This document shows, piece after piece, positions 1 through 8,201 of a DNA stretch of 64,000 bases. The DNA comes from Cribrihabitans marinus. GTDB taxonomy: Bacteria > Pseudomonadota > Alphaproteobacteria > Rhodobacterales > Rhodobacteraceae. A program made the position numbers and the translations under genes. Position 1 is the first letter of the stretch. Each line of letters begins with the position of its first letter. The notes beneath the pieces are model-generated. The model saw nothing but the letters and a program-made list of their open reading frames with translations. It was not told the origin of the DNA and did not search any database. The stretch spans positions 310,001 through 374,000 of the forward strand of contig NZ_FNYD01000003.1 of the NCBI RefSeq assembly GCF_900109035.1, in the 5' to 3' direction.

Positions 1-606
1 GTTCCCGGCGGCACCCGGATCGAGACGGTGACTTATGTAGCCGAGGGCGGCGGCGGTGGGATCCTGCCGGCGCTTTCGGTCGACTGGTTCAACACCGAGA
101 CGGGCCAGGTCGAGACCGCCGTGGCCGAGGCGGTTGAGGTTCAGGTCGCAGGACCGCCGCCGGTCTCGGCCGAGCCGCGCGACTGGCGGCTGTGGGCGGC
201 TGTGGGACTTGGGGCGCTTGTCGTGGCACTGGCCGGGGCCTGGGGGTTGCGTCGGGTGTTGCCGCCGCTGCGGCGGGTGATTGCCGCAAGGCGAGCCCGC
301 GCGCTGGCATCGGAACGCCATGCCTGGGGTCTGCTGCACCATGCGGTATCCAAACGTGACCGGGTTGCGCTGCACCCCGCTCTGGATCTGTGGGCCGGGC
401 GCGTTCCGGACCGTGACCCGCGCCGGGATGCTTCGGTGCAGGCGGCGCTGCTTGCACTTGGGGCCGCTCGCTATGGCCCGGCGGGCGGGTCGCGTGAGGA
501 CAGCGCGGCCTGGGCCGATCTGGACAAGGCGCTGCGCGCGGCGCGAAGGGACCGGAGCCAACGAGATCCCGGCCAGGCGCTGCCGCCGCTCAACCCGACC
601 GGCTGA
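1..606 (+). CDS. BatD-like protein, C-terminal part (5' end outside window)
   Basis: The reading frame is open from the first base and stops with TGA at 604-606, so the gene begins left of the window. The visible part has a beta-rich segment ending in a Trp-Phe-Asn-Thr-Glu-Thr-Gly motif (typical of the last BatD repeat, where a W-D/N-x-x-T pattern recurs), then one hydrophobic membrane segment at about residues 60-80 and a basic, Arg/Ala-rich cytoplasmic tail. BatD proteins belong to the Bat (aerotolerance) clusters with BatA/BatB and a MoxR ATPase and sit in the inner membrane facing the periplasm. The partner genes would lie to the left and cannot be checked. The end overlaps the converging LysR gene by 17 bases. 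Confidence 0.6.
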   Translation, partial: VPGGTRIETVTYVAEGGGGGILPALSVDWFNTETGQVETAVAEAVEVQVAGPPPVSAEPRDWRLWAAVGLGALVVALAGAWGLRRVLPPLRRVIAARRARALASERHAWGLLHHAVSKRDRVALHPALDLWAGRVPDRDPRRDASVQAALLALGAARYGPAGGSREDSAAWADLDKALRAARRDRSQRDPGQALPPLNPTG

Positions 607-1495
607 CACCCGTCGCCGTCTCGGGCGACGGCTGGGTCAGCACCTCGGCGAGCAACGGGTTGGGAAAGCGTCGGGCGAAGGTGACGGCATAGAACACCTC
701 GGTCATGTCCGGCAGCGGGCGCATCTCGATCAGCAGGCCCGAGCGCAGCTCGTCGCGCACGACGATGGGCGGCACCACGGCCAGACCCGCATCCTCGCGC
801 GCCAGCAGCCGGATCATCGCCATGTCGTCGGCCTCGGCCGCGATCATCGGCGTCACGCCCAGGCGCTGGACGAGCGCGTCGAACTCGGCGCGCATCGCGG
901 TCTCCGGCGTCGGCAGGATCAGCGGCTGGGTCGCCAGCAGCTCGACCAGCGGGGCGCTGGCCTTGCCGCGCCCCGGGCGCCCGATCAGGCTGACCGGTTG
1001 TTCGGCGATCCGGTGCAGCAGAAAGCGCGAGGCGGCATCGCTGGGCGGCGTCAGGTTGGTCAGAACAACGTCATGCGCCATCGTTTCGAGCCCCAGCAGA
1101 AGCTGCGCCTGGCTGCCCGAACGCAAGACCACCTCGACATCATCGCGCCCCAGCAACGGCCGGAGGAACTGAAGCTGGAAGTTGCGCGAAAGCGTGGCCA
1201 GCGCCCCGACCCGCAACGCCCGTGCCGCGTGGCGGTTCTCACGCAAGAGCGAGGACAGGTCCTCGGCCGTGCGAAAGATCGAATCGGCATGATCGAGCGC
1301 GATGCGCCCGGCCTCGGTCAGCGCCAGCCCGCGCCCGATGCGCTCGAACAGGGGATGGCCGATATCGGCCTCCAGCGCCTTGATCTGCGCCGAGAGGGCC
1401 GAGGCCGAGAGATTCAGCCGCCGCGCCGCGCCGGTCAGCGTGCCGTCATGGGCGACCGCGTGAAAAAGACGGAGGTGATGCAGGTTGAGCGGCAT
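590..1495 (-). CDS. LysR-family transcriptional regulator next to the DAB operon
   Basis: A 301-residue protein with an N-terminal winged helix-turn-helix (about residues 1-60; LHHLRLFHAVAHDGTLTGAARRLN is split here as LHHLRLF...AARRL, followed by SASALSAQIKALE) and a C-terminal LysR substrate-binding domain (about 90-295). The start ATG at 1495 is chosen because it begins the conserved M-x-L-x-x-L-x-x-F pattern; a longer in-frame start at 1651 would run into the dabB promoter. It is transcribed divergently from dabB, 103 bp away, and a perfect 14-bp palindrome lies directly upstream of its start. By position it should control dabBA, perhaps in response to a carbon metabolite as CbbR-type LysR proteins do; that role is inference. 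Confidence 0.88.
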   Translation of the reverse strand: MPLNLHHLRLFHAVAHDGTLTGAARRLNLSASALSAQIKALEADIGHPLFERIGRGLALTEAGRIALDHADSIFRTAEDLSSLLRENRHAARALRVGALATLSRNFQLQFLRPLLGRDDVEVVLRSGSQAQLLLGLETMAHDVVLTNLTPPSDAASRFLLHRIAEQPVSLIGRPGRGKASAPLVELLATQPLILPTPETAMRAEFDALVQRLGVTPMIAAEADDMAMIRLLAREDAGLAVVPPIVVRDELRSGLLIEMRPLPDMTEVFYAVTFARRFPNPLLAEVLTQPSPETATGVSRSG

Positions 1496-1498
1496 GAA

Positions 1499-1512
1499 TG
1501 TTTCATGAAACA
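1499..1512. promoter_or_regulatory. 14-bp perfect palindrome in the LysR-dabB intergenic region
   Basis: TGTTTCATGAAACA reads identically on both strands and begins 4 bases upstream of the LysR start codon, in the only intergenic region shared with dabB. A palindrome that close to the regulator's own start suits autoregulation by a dimeric repressor or activator. It does not have the T-N11-A form usual for LysR sites, so the bound protein is not certain. Confidence 0.45.
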
Positions 1513-1598
1513 GAATGGATATCCGCAAAATATGACATTTTTTACCGTTTTGCCAAGTGCTAACCACGGCCCGACGCAGGTCTTTTGGAGTCCCGAAC

Positions 1599-3146
1599 AT
1601 GCTCACGGTTTTTGCCCCGCTGCCCCTGTTGCTGATCGCCGCACTGTCCATCCGGATGCCGGGCCGCCGCCCGGATCCGCTGCCGCGCCTGTCGGAAGCG
1701 GCCGGCCTTTTGACCCTGCTGCTGGCCGCGGGCGGTGTGGTTCAGCTCCTGCTGGGTGGCGGTACTGCGCTGACATTCGGGCCGGCCTCGCTGGGCCTGT
1801 TGCTGCGGCTGGACGCGGTGTCGGCGGTCATGACGCTGCTGGTGGGTTTCGTCGGCTGGATCGTGCTGCGCTTCTCGCGCAGCTATCTGGATGGCGAGGA
1901 TCGCGAAGGGTTGTTCCACGGGCTGATGCTGGCCACCATTGCCGCCGTTCTGGTGCTGGTGCAAAGCGGCGGGCTGGCGACAATGATCCTGGCCTTCGTG
2001 GCCGTCGGTGCGGGTCTGCGGCGGTTGCTGCTGTTCTATGCCGACCGGGCCGAGGCGCGCCGGGCCGCCGCCAAGTTCCGCCTGGTCTGGGCGGCGGGCG
2101 ATCTGGCGCTGCTGGGCGCGGCGGTGCTGGTCTGGGCAGCGTTCGGAACGCTGGATTTCGGCGGTCTTTCAGTCGCTTCGGGCGCGCCCTTGAGGCGGAC
2201 AGCAGGCGGAGCAATTGCGCTCATCGTTCTGGCCGCGCTGCTCAAGACCGCGGCCTTTCCCCTGCATGGCTGGCTGACCGAGGTCATGGAGGCGCCGACG
2301 CCGGTCTCCGCGCTGCTGCACGCGGGCATCATCAACGCGGGCGGTTTCGTGCTGATCCGCATGGCCGACCTGGTGCAGACTGCTCCGGGGGCAATGGCGG
2401 TGCTGGTGTTGGCGGGCGGGTTCACCGCGCTGTTCGGGGCGCTGGTGATGCTGACGCAGAGCGCGGTCAAGACCGGGCTGGCCTGGTCCACGGTGGCGCA
2501 GATGGGCTTCATGCTGCTGCAATGCGGGCTGGGGCTCTGGGCGCTGGCGCTGCTGCATATCGTGGCCCATTCGCTCTACAAGGCGCACAGCTTCCTGTCG
2601 TCGGGATCGGCCGTGCGCGCGGTGCTGGAGACCCGCCGGCCGGGCCCGGTCGCGGTGCCGGGGCTGCAGGCGGTGGCGCGGGCCTTCGTTCTGGCCATCG
2701 TGCTCTATGCCGGGGTGGCGACTGGTTTCTGGGCCGCGTTCGGACCCAAGACCCCGCAGGCGCTGGCGCTGGGTGCGATCCTGATCTTCGGGGTGGCCTA
2801 TCTGGTGGCGCAGGGGCTGGCGGATGCGGCGCCGGCGGCCCTGACGCGGCGCACGGCGGTGGCTTCGACCGCGGCGGCGCTGGCCTATTTCGGGTTTCAC
2901 GGGCTGGCCGGCTGGGCCTTCGGCGCAACGCTGCCCACAGCACCCGCGCCGGGCCCGCTGGAAACCGCGCTGGTCGTGCTGACGCTGGGCTCGTTCGGCG
3001 CCGTTGCCGTGGCGCAGAGCCTGTTTCCCCATTGGGCGCATCATCCGGCCTCGGCCGGACTGCGGGTCCATCTGGCAAATGGCCTTTATGCCAACGCCGT
3101 ACTCGACCGGCTGATCGGCGGCTTCCGCGGGCCGAAATCCCTTTGA
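1599..3146 (+). CDS. dabB: DabB-like proton-conducting membrane subunit (NuoL/MrpA family) of the DAB inorganic carbon transporter
   Basis: A 515-residue polytopic membrane protein of the Proton_antipo_M (NADH-quinone oxidoreductase subunit L / MrpA) family. Hydrophobic helices fill almost the whole length, and the family's signature stretch with H-G-W-L-x-E-x-M-E-A-P-T-P-V-S-A-L-L-H-A is present at about residues 220-240, followed by Lys and His residues in broken helices (K-T-G-L-A-W-S-T, H-S-L-Y-K-A-H-S-F). In DAB systems this subunit is thought to couple cation flow to vectorial CO2 hydration by DabA. The ATG at 1599 is preceded by GGAG at 8-base spacing. It is shorter than a true NuoL (about 600-700 aa) and no other Nuo genes are near, which with dabA 32 bp downstream favours DabB. 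Confidence 0.88.
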   Translation: MLTVFAPLPLLLIAALSIRMPGRRPDPLPRLSEAAGLLTLLLAAGGVVQLLLGGGTALTFGPASLGLLLRLDAVSAVMTLLVGFVGWIVLRFSRSYLDGEDREGLFHGLMLATIAAVLVLVQSGGLATMILAFVAVGAGLRRLLLFYADRAEARRAAAKFRLVWAAGDLALLGAAVLVWAAFGTLDFGGLSVASGAPLRRTAGGAIALIVLAALLKTAAFPLHGWLTEVMEAPTPVSALLHAGIINAGGFVLIRMADLVQTAPGAMAVLVLAGGFTALFGALVMLTQSAVKTGLAWSTVAQMGFMLLQCGLGLWALALLHIVAHSLYKAHSFLSSGSAVRAVLETRRPGPVAVPGLQAVARAFVLAIVLYAGVATGFWAAFGPKTPQALALGAILIFGVAYLVAQGLADAAPAALTRRTAVASTAAALAYFGFHGLAGWAFGATLPTAPAPGPLETALVVLTLGSFGAVAVAQSLFPHWAHHPASAGLRVHLANGLYANAVLDRLIGGFRGPKSL

Positions 3147-3178
3147 CCCTGTTTGACCGACCCCGGGAGGGCCTCACC

Positions 3179-5569
3179 ATGACCGACACAACCATCCAGA
3201 TCGCGCCGCCGCAACGCTCGGCCATCCTGACCGCCGCCGAGGCGGCGCTGCGCCGGGTGCCGCCGGCCTTTCCGCTCGAGGCCACCGTGGCGGTCAACCC
3301 CTTCCTGGGGCAGACCGACGAGGACCTGGCCAGTGCCGCAGCCCGCCTGGGCCGTGTCGGCGGGGTGCGCATCCTGCGCGACCGCGCGGATTATGCCGCC
3401 CGGATCGCCGCGGGCGAGATCACCGATTCCGACTTGGCCGACGCGCTCGAGGCCTGCGCGGCAGCTGACCGGCCGGAGAGGCTGGCTGCGTTGAAGGCCG
3501 CGCTGGATGCGCCGAGTGTCACGCCCGAGGCGCTTCCCTGCGTGGCCGATCTGGCGGCCGAGGTCACCGGTACCGACTGGCCGGCGATCCTGGCGCGCAG
3601 CGTGGGACTGTGGGCGGCGGGCCATTTCGACCGCGGGCAGGCCCTGTGGACCCCGGCGCCGGGGCGGGACGCCTTTGCCGCCTGGCGGGAATGGGCCACG
3701 CATGACCTTACCCCGGAACTGGCCGGGCTGGACGGGTTCGCGGCGCATGTCGCCGCCTGTCCCGACACGTCGGAGCGCGCAATCCTGCGCGCCGCCGGGA
3801 CGCTCGGCTTGTCCGGGGAGGCGGCGGAGGCGCTGTTTCACCGGCTGTTGCTGGATCTGGGCGGCTGGGCGCAGCATGCCCGCTGGCTGCTGTGGCAGGC
3901 CGAGCTTGCAGGCGACACCGATGCCAGCCTCATGGATCTGCTGGCGATCCGGCTGGTCTGGGAAGAGGCGCTGTTCGAACACTGCGGCGACCGGATCTCA
4001 GGCCGCTGGAACGAGGTGCTGGCCGCCTGCGCGGAACCGATGGCGCCCGGCCGCGAGCTTGTGATCGACGCGATCCTGCAGGAGGCCGCCGAGCGGGCGT
4101 ATCAGCGCTGGTTGGCCGACGCACTGCCGGGGGTCGACGCCCAGGCGGACGCGCCACGCCCGGCGCTTCAGGGTGCGTTCTGCATCGACGTGCGCTCCGA
4201 GGTGTTCCGCCGGGCGCTGGAAAGCGTCGATGGCGGGATCGAGACCGTGGGCTTTGCCGGCTTCTTCGGCCTGCCGGTGTCGCACGCGCCGCAGGCCTCG
4301 GATGTCGAGGAGGCTCATCTGCCGGTCCTGCTAACGCCCGGGCTGCACACGACCTCGCAGGGCGACCCGGCCAGCGAGACCGCGCTCAGGATCGGCGCGC
4401 GGGCCCGCCGGGCCTGGGGTCGGTTCCGGCAGGCGGCGGTGTCGTCCTTTGCCTTTGTCGAGGCGGCGGGGCCGCTCTATGCCGGCAAGCTGGTGCGCGA
4501 CGCTCTGGGGCTGGCCGCGCCGGCGCGGCGCGAGAGCCCGCCGTCACGGTTCCGCGAGGCCCTGACGCCCGCGCAGAAGGCCGAGACCGCCGCGGCGGTT
4601 CTGGGCGCGATGTCGATGCGGCAGGGGCATGCCCGGCTGGTGCTGCTGCTGGGGCATGGCGCCAATGTGACCAACAACCCGCATGAGAGCGCCTATCACT
4701 GCGGCGCCTGCGGTGGGCATACCGGCGAGGTGTCGGCGCGCCTTCTGGCACGGTTGCTCAACGATCCCGAGACGCGGCAGGGGCTGCCGGCGCATGGCAT
4801 CGATCTGCCCGCGGACACGGTGTTTTTGGCCGGGTTACATGACACGACGACGGATGCCGTCACGCTCTATCCCGACGATCCTGCCCTGACGCACCGGGCC
4901 GATCTGGCGCAGGCGCGGTCCTGGCTGGACCAGGCCGCCGCGCTGGCCCGGGCCGAGCGTCGGGCGCGGTTGCCGCGCGGCGCGTCGCGGACGGTCGAGG
5001 CGCGGGCCAGCGACTGGGCCGAGCTGCGGCCGGAATGGGGGCTGGCCGGTTGCGCCGCCTTCATCTGTGCCCCGCGCGCGGCGACGGCGGGGGAGGATCT
5101 GGGCGGGCGGACCTTCCTGCATTCCTATGACTGGCGAGCGGACCGGGATTTCTCGGTGCTGGAGCTGATCCTGACCGCGCCGGTGGTGGTCGCCAGCTGG
5201 ATCAGCCTGCAATATTACGGCTCGGCCACGGCGCCGGCGCTGTTCGGGTCGGGCAACAAGCTGATCCACAACGTGGTGGGCGGCATCGGGGTGGTGCAGG
5301 GCAACGGCGGAAAGCTGCGCGCCGGGTTGCCGTGGCAGTCGGTGCATGACGGCGAACGCCTGATGCACGACCCGCTGCGTCTGACCGTGATGGTCGAGGC
5401 GCCGACCGAGGCGATCACCGGGATCCTGTCGCGCCACGACGGGGTGCGGGCGCTGTTCGACAATGGATGGCTGCACCTGCTCGCGCTCGAAAGCGGCCGG
5501 GTGAGCGCGCGCTATCGTCCGGGCCTGCGCTGGGAACCCGTGGCCGGGCCGCAGCGCCGCGCGGCGTGA
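3179..5569 (+). CDS. dabA: DabA-like zinc carbonic-anhydrase-like subunit (DUF2309/UPF0753) of the DAB inorganic carbon transporter
   Basis: A 796-residue protein of the DUF2309/UPF0753 family. The beta-carbonic-anhydrase-like zinc ligands are visible: Cys335 and Asp337 in F-C-I-D-V-R-S-E, His493 in L-L-G-H-G, and Cys508 in Y-H-C-G-A-C-G-G; the 15-residue His-Cys spacing matches that of characterised DabA. DabA with DabB forms a membrane complex that takes up CO2 and accumulates bicarbonate. A Shine-Dalgarno GGGAGG lies before the ATG at 3179. An open frame continues upstream through dabB out of frame and is an artefact of composition. No RuBisCO or carboxysome gene is in the window, so the system probably feeds anaplerotic carboxylases, which is an inference. 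Confidence 0.92.
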   Translation: MTDTTIQIAPPQRSAILTAAEAALRRVPPAFPLEATVAVNPFLGQTDEDLASAAARLGRVGGVRILRDRADYAARIAAGEITDSDLADALEACAAADRPERLAALKAALDAPSVTPEALPCVADLAAEVTGTDWPAILARSVGLWAAGHFDRGQALWTPAPGRDAFAAWREWATHDLTPELAGLDGFAAHVAACPDTSERAILRAAGTLGLSGEAAEALFHRLLLDLGGWAQHARWLLWQAELAGDTDASLMDLLAIRLVWEEALFEHCGDRISGRWNEVLAACAEPMAPGRELVIDAILQEAAERAYQRWLADALPGVDAQADAPRPALQGAFCIDVRSEVFRRALESVDGGIETVGFAGFFGLPVSHAPQASDVEEAHLPVLLTPGLHTTSQGDPASETALRIGARARRAWGRFRQAAVSSFAFVEAAGPLYAGKLVRDALGLAAPARRESPPSRFREALTPAQKAETAAAVLGAMSMRQGHARLVLLLGHGANVTNNPHESAYHCGACGGHTGEVSARLLARLLNDPETRQGLPAHGIDLPADTVFLAGLHDTTTDAVTLYPDDPALTHRADLAQARSWLDQAAALARAERRARLPRGASRTVEARASDWAELRPEWGLAGCAAFICAPRAATAGEDLGGRTFLHSYDWRADRDFSVLELILTAPVVVASWISLQYYGSATAPALFGSGNKLIHNVVGGIGVVQGNGGKLRAGLPWQSVHDGERLMHDPLRLTVMVEAPTEAITGILSRHDGVRALFDNGWLHLLALESGRVSARYRPGLRWEPVAGPQRRAA

Positions 5570-5883
5570 TGCGAGCCAAAGGCACGGGCGGTGGCATGCT
5601 GCAGCTGCAAAGCAAGGCTTGACACCGGGGCAGGGATGGCCCACATCGGGCTGGACGCTGCGCAGCCGCGTGAGCATGCCGCGCCCCGGTCCGGGGCGCA
5701 CCAGCGCAAAACCATACCTCCAGTTCCCACTCACGCAGGGTTCTTGACGCAAAGGCCGGACAGCGCGGGAGACGCCCGCGAGGTCCCGAGGCCGCGCCAC
5801 ACCCTGGTCCCGCGCAATCCTGCGCGGCGCTGGACATGAGTCCGGTCCGGTCTTTTGCCGGATGCGGTTACAAAGGATAAGAC
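5570..5883 (+). other. 314-bp intergenic region, dabA to RNA helicase, with two strong hairpins
   Basis: No convincing gene lies here. Two perfect inverted repeats are present: GCGCCCCGG/CCGGGGCGC at 5681-5689 and 5691-5699, about 110 bp after dabA, and CCGCGCA-ATCC-TGCGCGG at 5810-5827, about 55 bp before the helicase start. The first may end the dabBA transcript, though no T run follows. The second would lie in the helicase leader. A Shine-Dalgarno AAGGA at 5873-5877 serves the downstream TTG start. Confidence 0.5.
5681..5699. terminator. Terminator-like or processing hairpin downstream of dabA
   Basis: GCGCCCCGG T CCGGGGCGC is a perfect 9-bp inverted repeat with a single central base, giving a very stable stem once a 5-base loop is opened. 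It lacks a following T run, so Rho-independent termination is doubtful; it could stabilise the dabBA 3' end or be a protein site. Confidence 0.35.
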
Positions 5884-7155
5884 TTGTTCGATTTTGAAAT
5901 GCTCGGCCTTGCGCCGGCCCTGAACGATGCGCTGTCGCGCATCGGATTCTCCCAACCCACGCCGATCCAGAACCAGGCGGTTCCGCTGGCGCTCGAAGGG
6001 CATGACGTGCTCGGCCTGGCCCAGACCGGCACCGGCAAGACGCTGGCCTTCGGCCTGCCGCTGGTCGATCACCTGCTGGCCGAGCCGGGCCGCCCGGCGC
6101 CCAAGACATCGAAGGCGCTGATCCTGGCGCCGACGCGCGAACTGGTGAACCAGATCGCCGACAGCCTGCGCACGCTGACCGAGGATACCAAGCTGCGCGT
6201 GACCACCGTGGTCGGCGGGCAGTCGATCAACCGGCAGATCAACGCGCTGGCCCGCGGCACCGACATCCTGGTCGCCACGCCGGGCCGCCTGATCGACCTG
6301 ATGGACCGCCGCGACGTCGACCTGGGCCAGGTGCGCCACCTGGTGCTGGACGAGGCCGACCAGATGCTCGACCTGGGCTTCATCCACGCGCTGCGCAAGA
6401 TCGCGGCGCGCCTGGGCACGCCGCGCCAGACCATGCTGTTCTCGGCCACCATGCCCAAGCAGATGGAGGAGCTGAGCCGCGCCTATCTGACCAATCCGCG
6501 CCGGGTGCAGGTGGCCCCGCCGGGCAAGGCGGCCGACAAGATCACCCAGTCGGTCCTGTTCATGGACAAGCCGGCCAAGCCGGGCCGGCTGCGCGAAATC
6601 CTGTCGCGGGACCTGGACGCGCTGACACTTGTCTTCGCGCGCACCAAGCATGGCGCCGAGAAGCTGATGAAGGGGCTGGTGGCCGATGGCTACAACGCCG
6701 CCTCGATCCACGGCAACAAGAGCCAGGGCCAGCGCGACCGTGCCATCAAGGCGTTCCGGGACGGCACCGTGAAGGTTCTGGTCGCCACCGACGTCGCGGC
6801 CCGCGGCATCGACATTCCGGACGTGGCCTATGTCATCAACTACGACCTGCCGGCCGTGCCCGACAATTATGTGCACCGCATCGGCCGCACCGCCCGCGCC
6901 GGGCGCGAGGGCGAGGCCATCGCTTTCTGCGCGCCGGACGAGGCGGATCTGCTGCGCCAGATCCAGAAGCTGATGAAGGTCGAGATTCCGGTCGCCGGGG
7001 GCACCAGCCCGCTGGCCGGCGATGCCGACGGCGCCGACCGGCGCCAGGGGCGTCCGGGCGGACGCAACCGCAAGCCCGGCGGCGGTGCTGCCGGCAAGCC
7101 CGCGGCACCCGGCCGGTCGCGCCGCCGCAGGTCGCGCGGACGCAAGGCGGCCTGA
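5884..7155 (+). CDS. DEAD-box ATP-dependent RNA helicase (RhlE-like)
   Basis: A 423-residue protein with all helicase superfamily 2 DEAD-box motifs: the Q motif F-S-Q-P-T-P-I-Q (about residues 22-29), motif I A-Q-T-G-T-G-K-T, motif Ia P-T-R-E-L, motif II written here as D-E-A-D (V-L-D-E-A-D-Q-M-L-D), motif III S-A-T, and motif VI H-R-I-G-R-T-A-R. A basic Gly/Arg/Lys-rich tail follows from about residue 385 and probably binds RNA. Such helicases remodel RNA during ribosome assembly and mRNA turnover, often at low temperature. The start is TTG at 5884, chosen because AAGGA sits 6 bases upstream and the M-F-D-F start matches relatives; an ATG 15 bases later has no ribosome-binding site. Confidence 0.93.
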   Translation: MFDFEMLGLAPALNDALSRIGFSQPTPIQNQAVPLALEGHDVLGLAQTGTGKTLAFGLPLVDHLLAEPGRPAPKTSKALILAPTRELVNQIADSLRTLTEDTKLRVTTVVGGQSINRQINALARGTDILVATPGRLIDLMDRRDVDLGQVRHLVLDEADQMLDLGFIHALRKIAARLGTPRQTMLFSATMPKQMEELSRAYLTNPRRVQVAPPGKAADKITQSVLFMDKPAKPGRLREILSRDLDALTLVFARTKHGAEKLMKGLVADGYNAASIHGNKSQGQRDRAIKAFRDGTVKVLVATDVAARGIDIPDVAYVINYDLPAVPDNYVHRIGRTARAGREGEAIAFCAPDEADLLRQIQKLMKVEIPVAGGTSPLAGDADGADRRQGRPGGRNRKPGGGAAGKPAAPGRSRRRRSRGRKAA

Positions 7156-7179
7156 GCCGCCGTTGTCCGTCCCGCGCCG

Positions 7180-8076
7180 TCAGGGCGCGGCGTCGGGCGG
7201 CAGGTTGGTCAGAATCTCCCAGGCGTCGCGTGCCGCGGCGCGCTGGGGGGTTGCCAGCCGCAGCAGCCGGATCTCCAGCGGCACCTCCGGCCCGGCCCGG
7301 TGTGGTGAGACGAGGCGGCCCGAGACCAGGTCTTCGGCCACCATGGATTGCGGCAGCCAGGCCACGCCGATCCCGTCTTGCGCATAGCGGCAGGCCGCCA
7401 GGGTCAGCGCGGTTTCCGCCTTGCGCTGCAGGATCGTGCCAGGGGGCAGGGCGGGCCACACCTCCTGTTCGACGACCCGGCCCAGATAGACCTCGCGCGG
7501 ATAGACGATGGCGGGCAGGCGACCCGCGTCCAGCGCGGGCAGGATCGCCGGCGCGCAGACCGGCAGCAGCCGTTCGGTGCCAAGCGTGACCGCCTCGAAC
7601 GCGTCACCCGCCATGTCGGCGGACCGGAACGGGCGGTCGTAGCGCACCACCAGGTCGGCCTCTCCCGAGATCAGCTGCACCTGGCATTCGTCCCTGTTGC
7701 CCGAGCGGACCCGCACCGATCCCCAGCCCGCCACCGACAAGGCCCGCACAAGCCGCGGCGATACCGTCGTCGTGATCGCGTGCTGGCAGGCCAGCGAGAC
7801 GCTGCGGCCGGACCCGTCGGCCGCCTCGCGCAGGGTCTCGGACAGGCTGCGCAGGTCGGCGGCCAGGCGGCGCATCTCGACCTCCTGTGCGCGCAGGGCA
7901 GGCAGCAGCGTCACCGGCTTGCGCGCGCGATCGAACAGCGGTGCGCCCAGCCCGGCCTCGATCGTGCGGATGCGGCGGGTAAAGGCCGACTGGCTGATGT
8001 TGCGGCGTTCGGCGGCGCGGACAAACGAGCCGGCATCGAGCACCGCGAGGATATCGTCCAGCCATTCCTGACGCAT
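7180..8076 (-). CDS. LysR-family transcriptional regulator divergent from the CuyA-like gene
   Basis: A 298-residue LysR protein: N-terminal winged helix-turn-helix at about residues 3-62 (with S-F-V-R-A-A-E-R-R-N-I-S-Q-S-A-F-T-R-R-I) and a substrate-binding domain from about 90. It is convergent with the helicase gene (24 bp apart) and divergent from the PLP-dependent lyase at 8202, with a 125-bp shared region that holds two dyads. In organisms with cuyA a dedicated regulator is often adjacent, so control of the neighbouring gene by a sulfonate or cysteine-type effector is likely but inferred from position only. Confidence 0.88.
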   Translation of the reverse strand: MRQEWLDDILAVLDAGSFVRAAERRNISQSAFTRRIRTIEAGLGAPLFDRARKPVTLLPALRAQEVEMRRLAADLRSLSETLREAADGSGRSVSLACQHAITTTVSPRLVRALSVAGWGSVRVRSGNRDECQVQLISGEADLVVRYDRPFRSADMAGDAFEAVTLGTERLLPVCAPAILPALDAGRLPAIVYPREVYLGRVVEQEVWPALPPGTILQRKAETALTLAACRYAQDGIGVAWLPQSMVAEDLVSGRLVSPHRAGPEVPLEIRLLRLATPQRAAARDAWEILTNLPPDAAP

Positions 8077-8105
8077 GGTGCCAGTTGATGTCCGCCGCTC
8101 TCAAA

Positions 8106-8140
8106 ATGCAAGTCCTGCATGTCACCTTGCGCATTTCGCA
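8106..8140. promoter_or_regulatory. Two dyads in the LysR-CuyA intergenic region
   Basis: ATGCA-AGTCC-TGCAT at 8106-8120 and TGCG-CATTT-CGCA at 8128-8140 are two inverted repeats, each with a 5-base centre, spaced about two helical turns apart centre to centre. Paired dyads with T-N11-A geometry between divergent promoters are the usual recognition/activation sites of LysR tetramers. Confidence 0.45.
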
Positions 8141-8201
8141 TTAGAACGGCGGCTTCAGCCGGTGTATGTGATAACACGCGCAACTTGGAAGGATCCCACC
8201 G

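Noticed and set aside
1599-3146. Start of a complex I (nuo) operon
   Set aside because: The NuoL-like protein is short, there are no other nuo genes, and it is followed by dabA, so it is DabB.
281-5569. A 1762-codon open frame running through LysR, dabB and dabA
   Set aside because: Only its last 797 codons are dabA. The upstream part is out of frame with two well-supported genes and is open because of high GC content.
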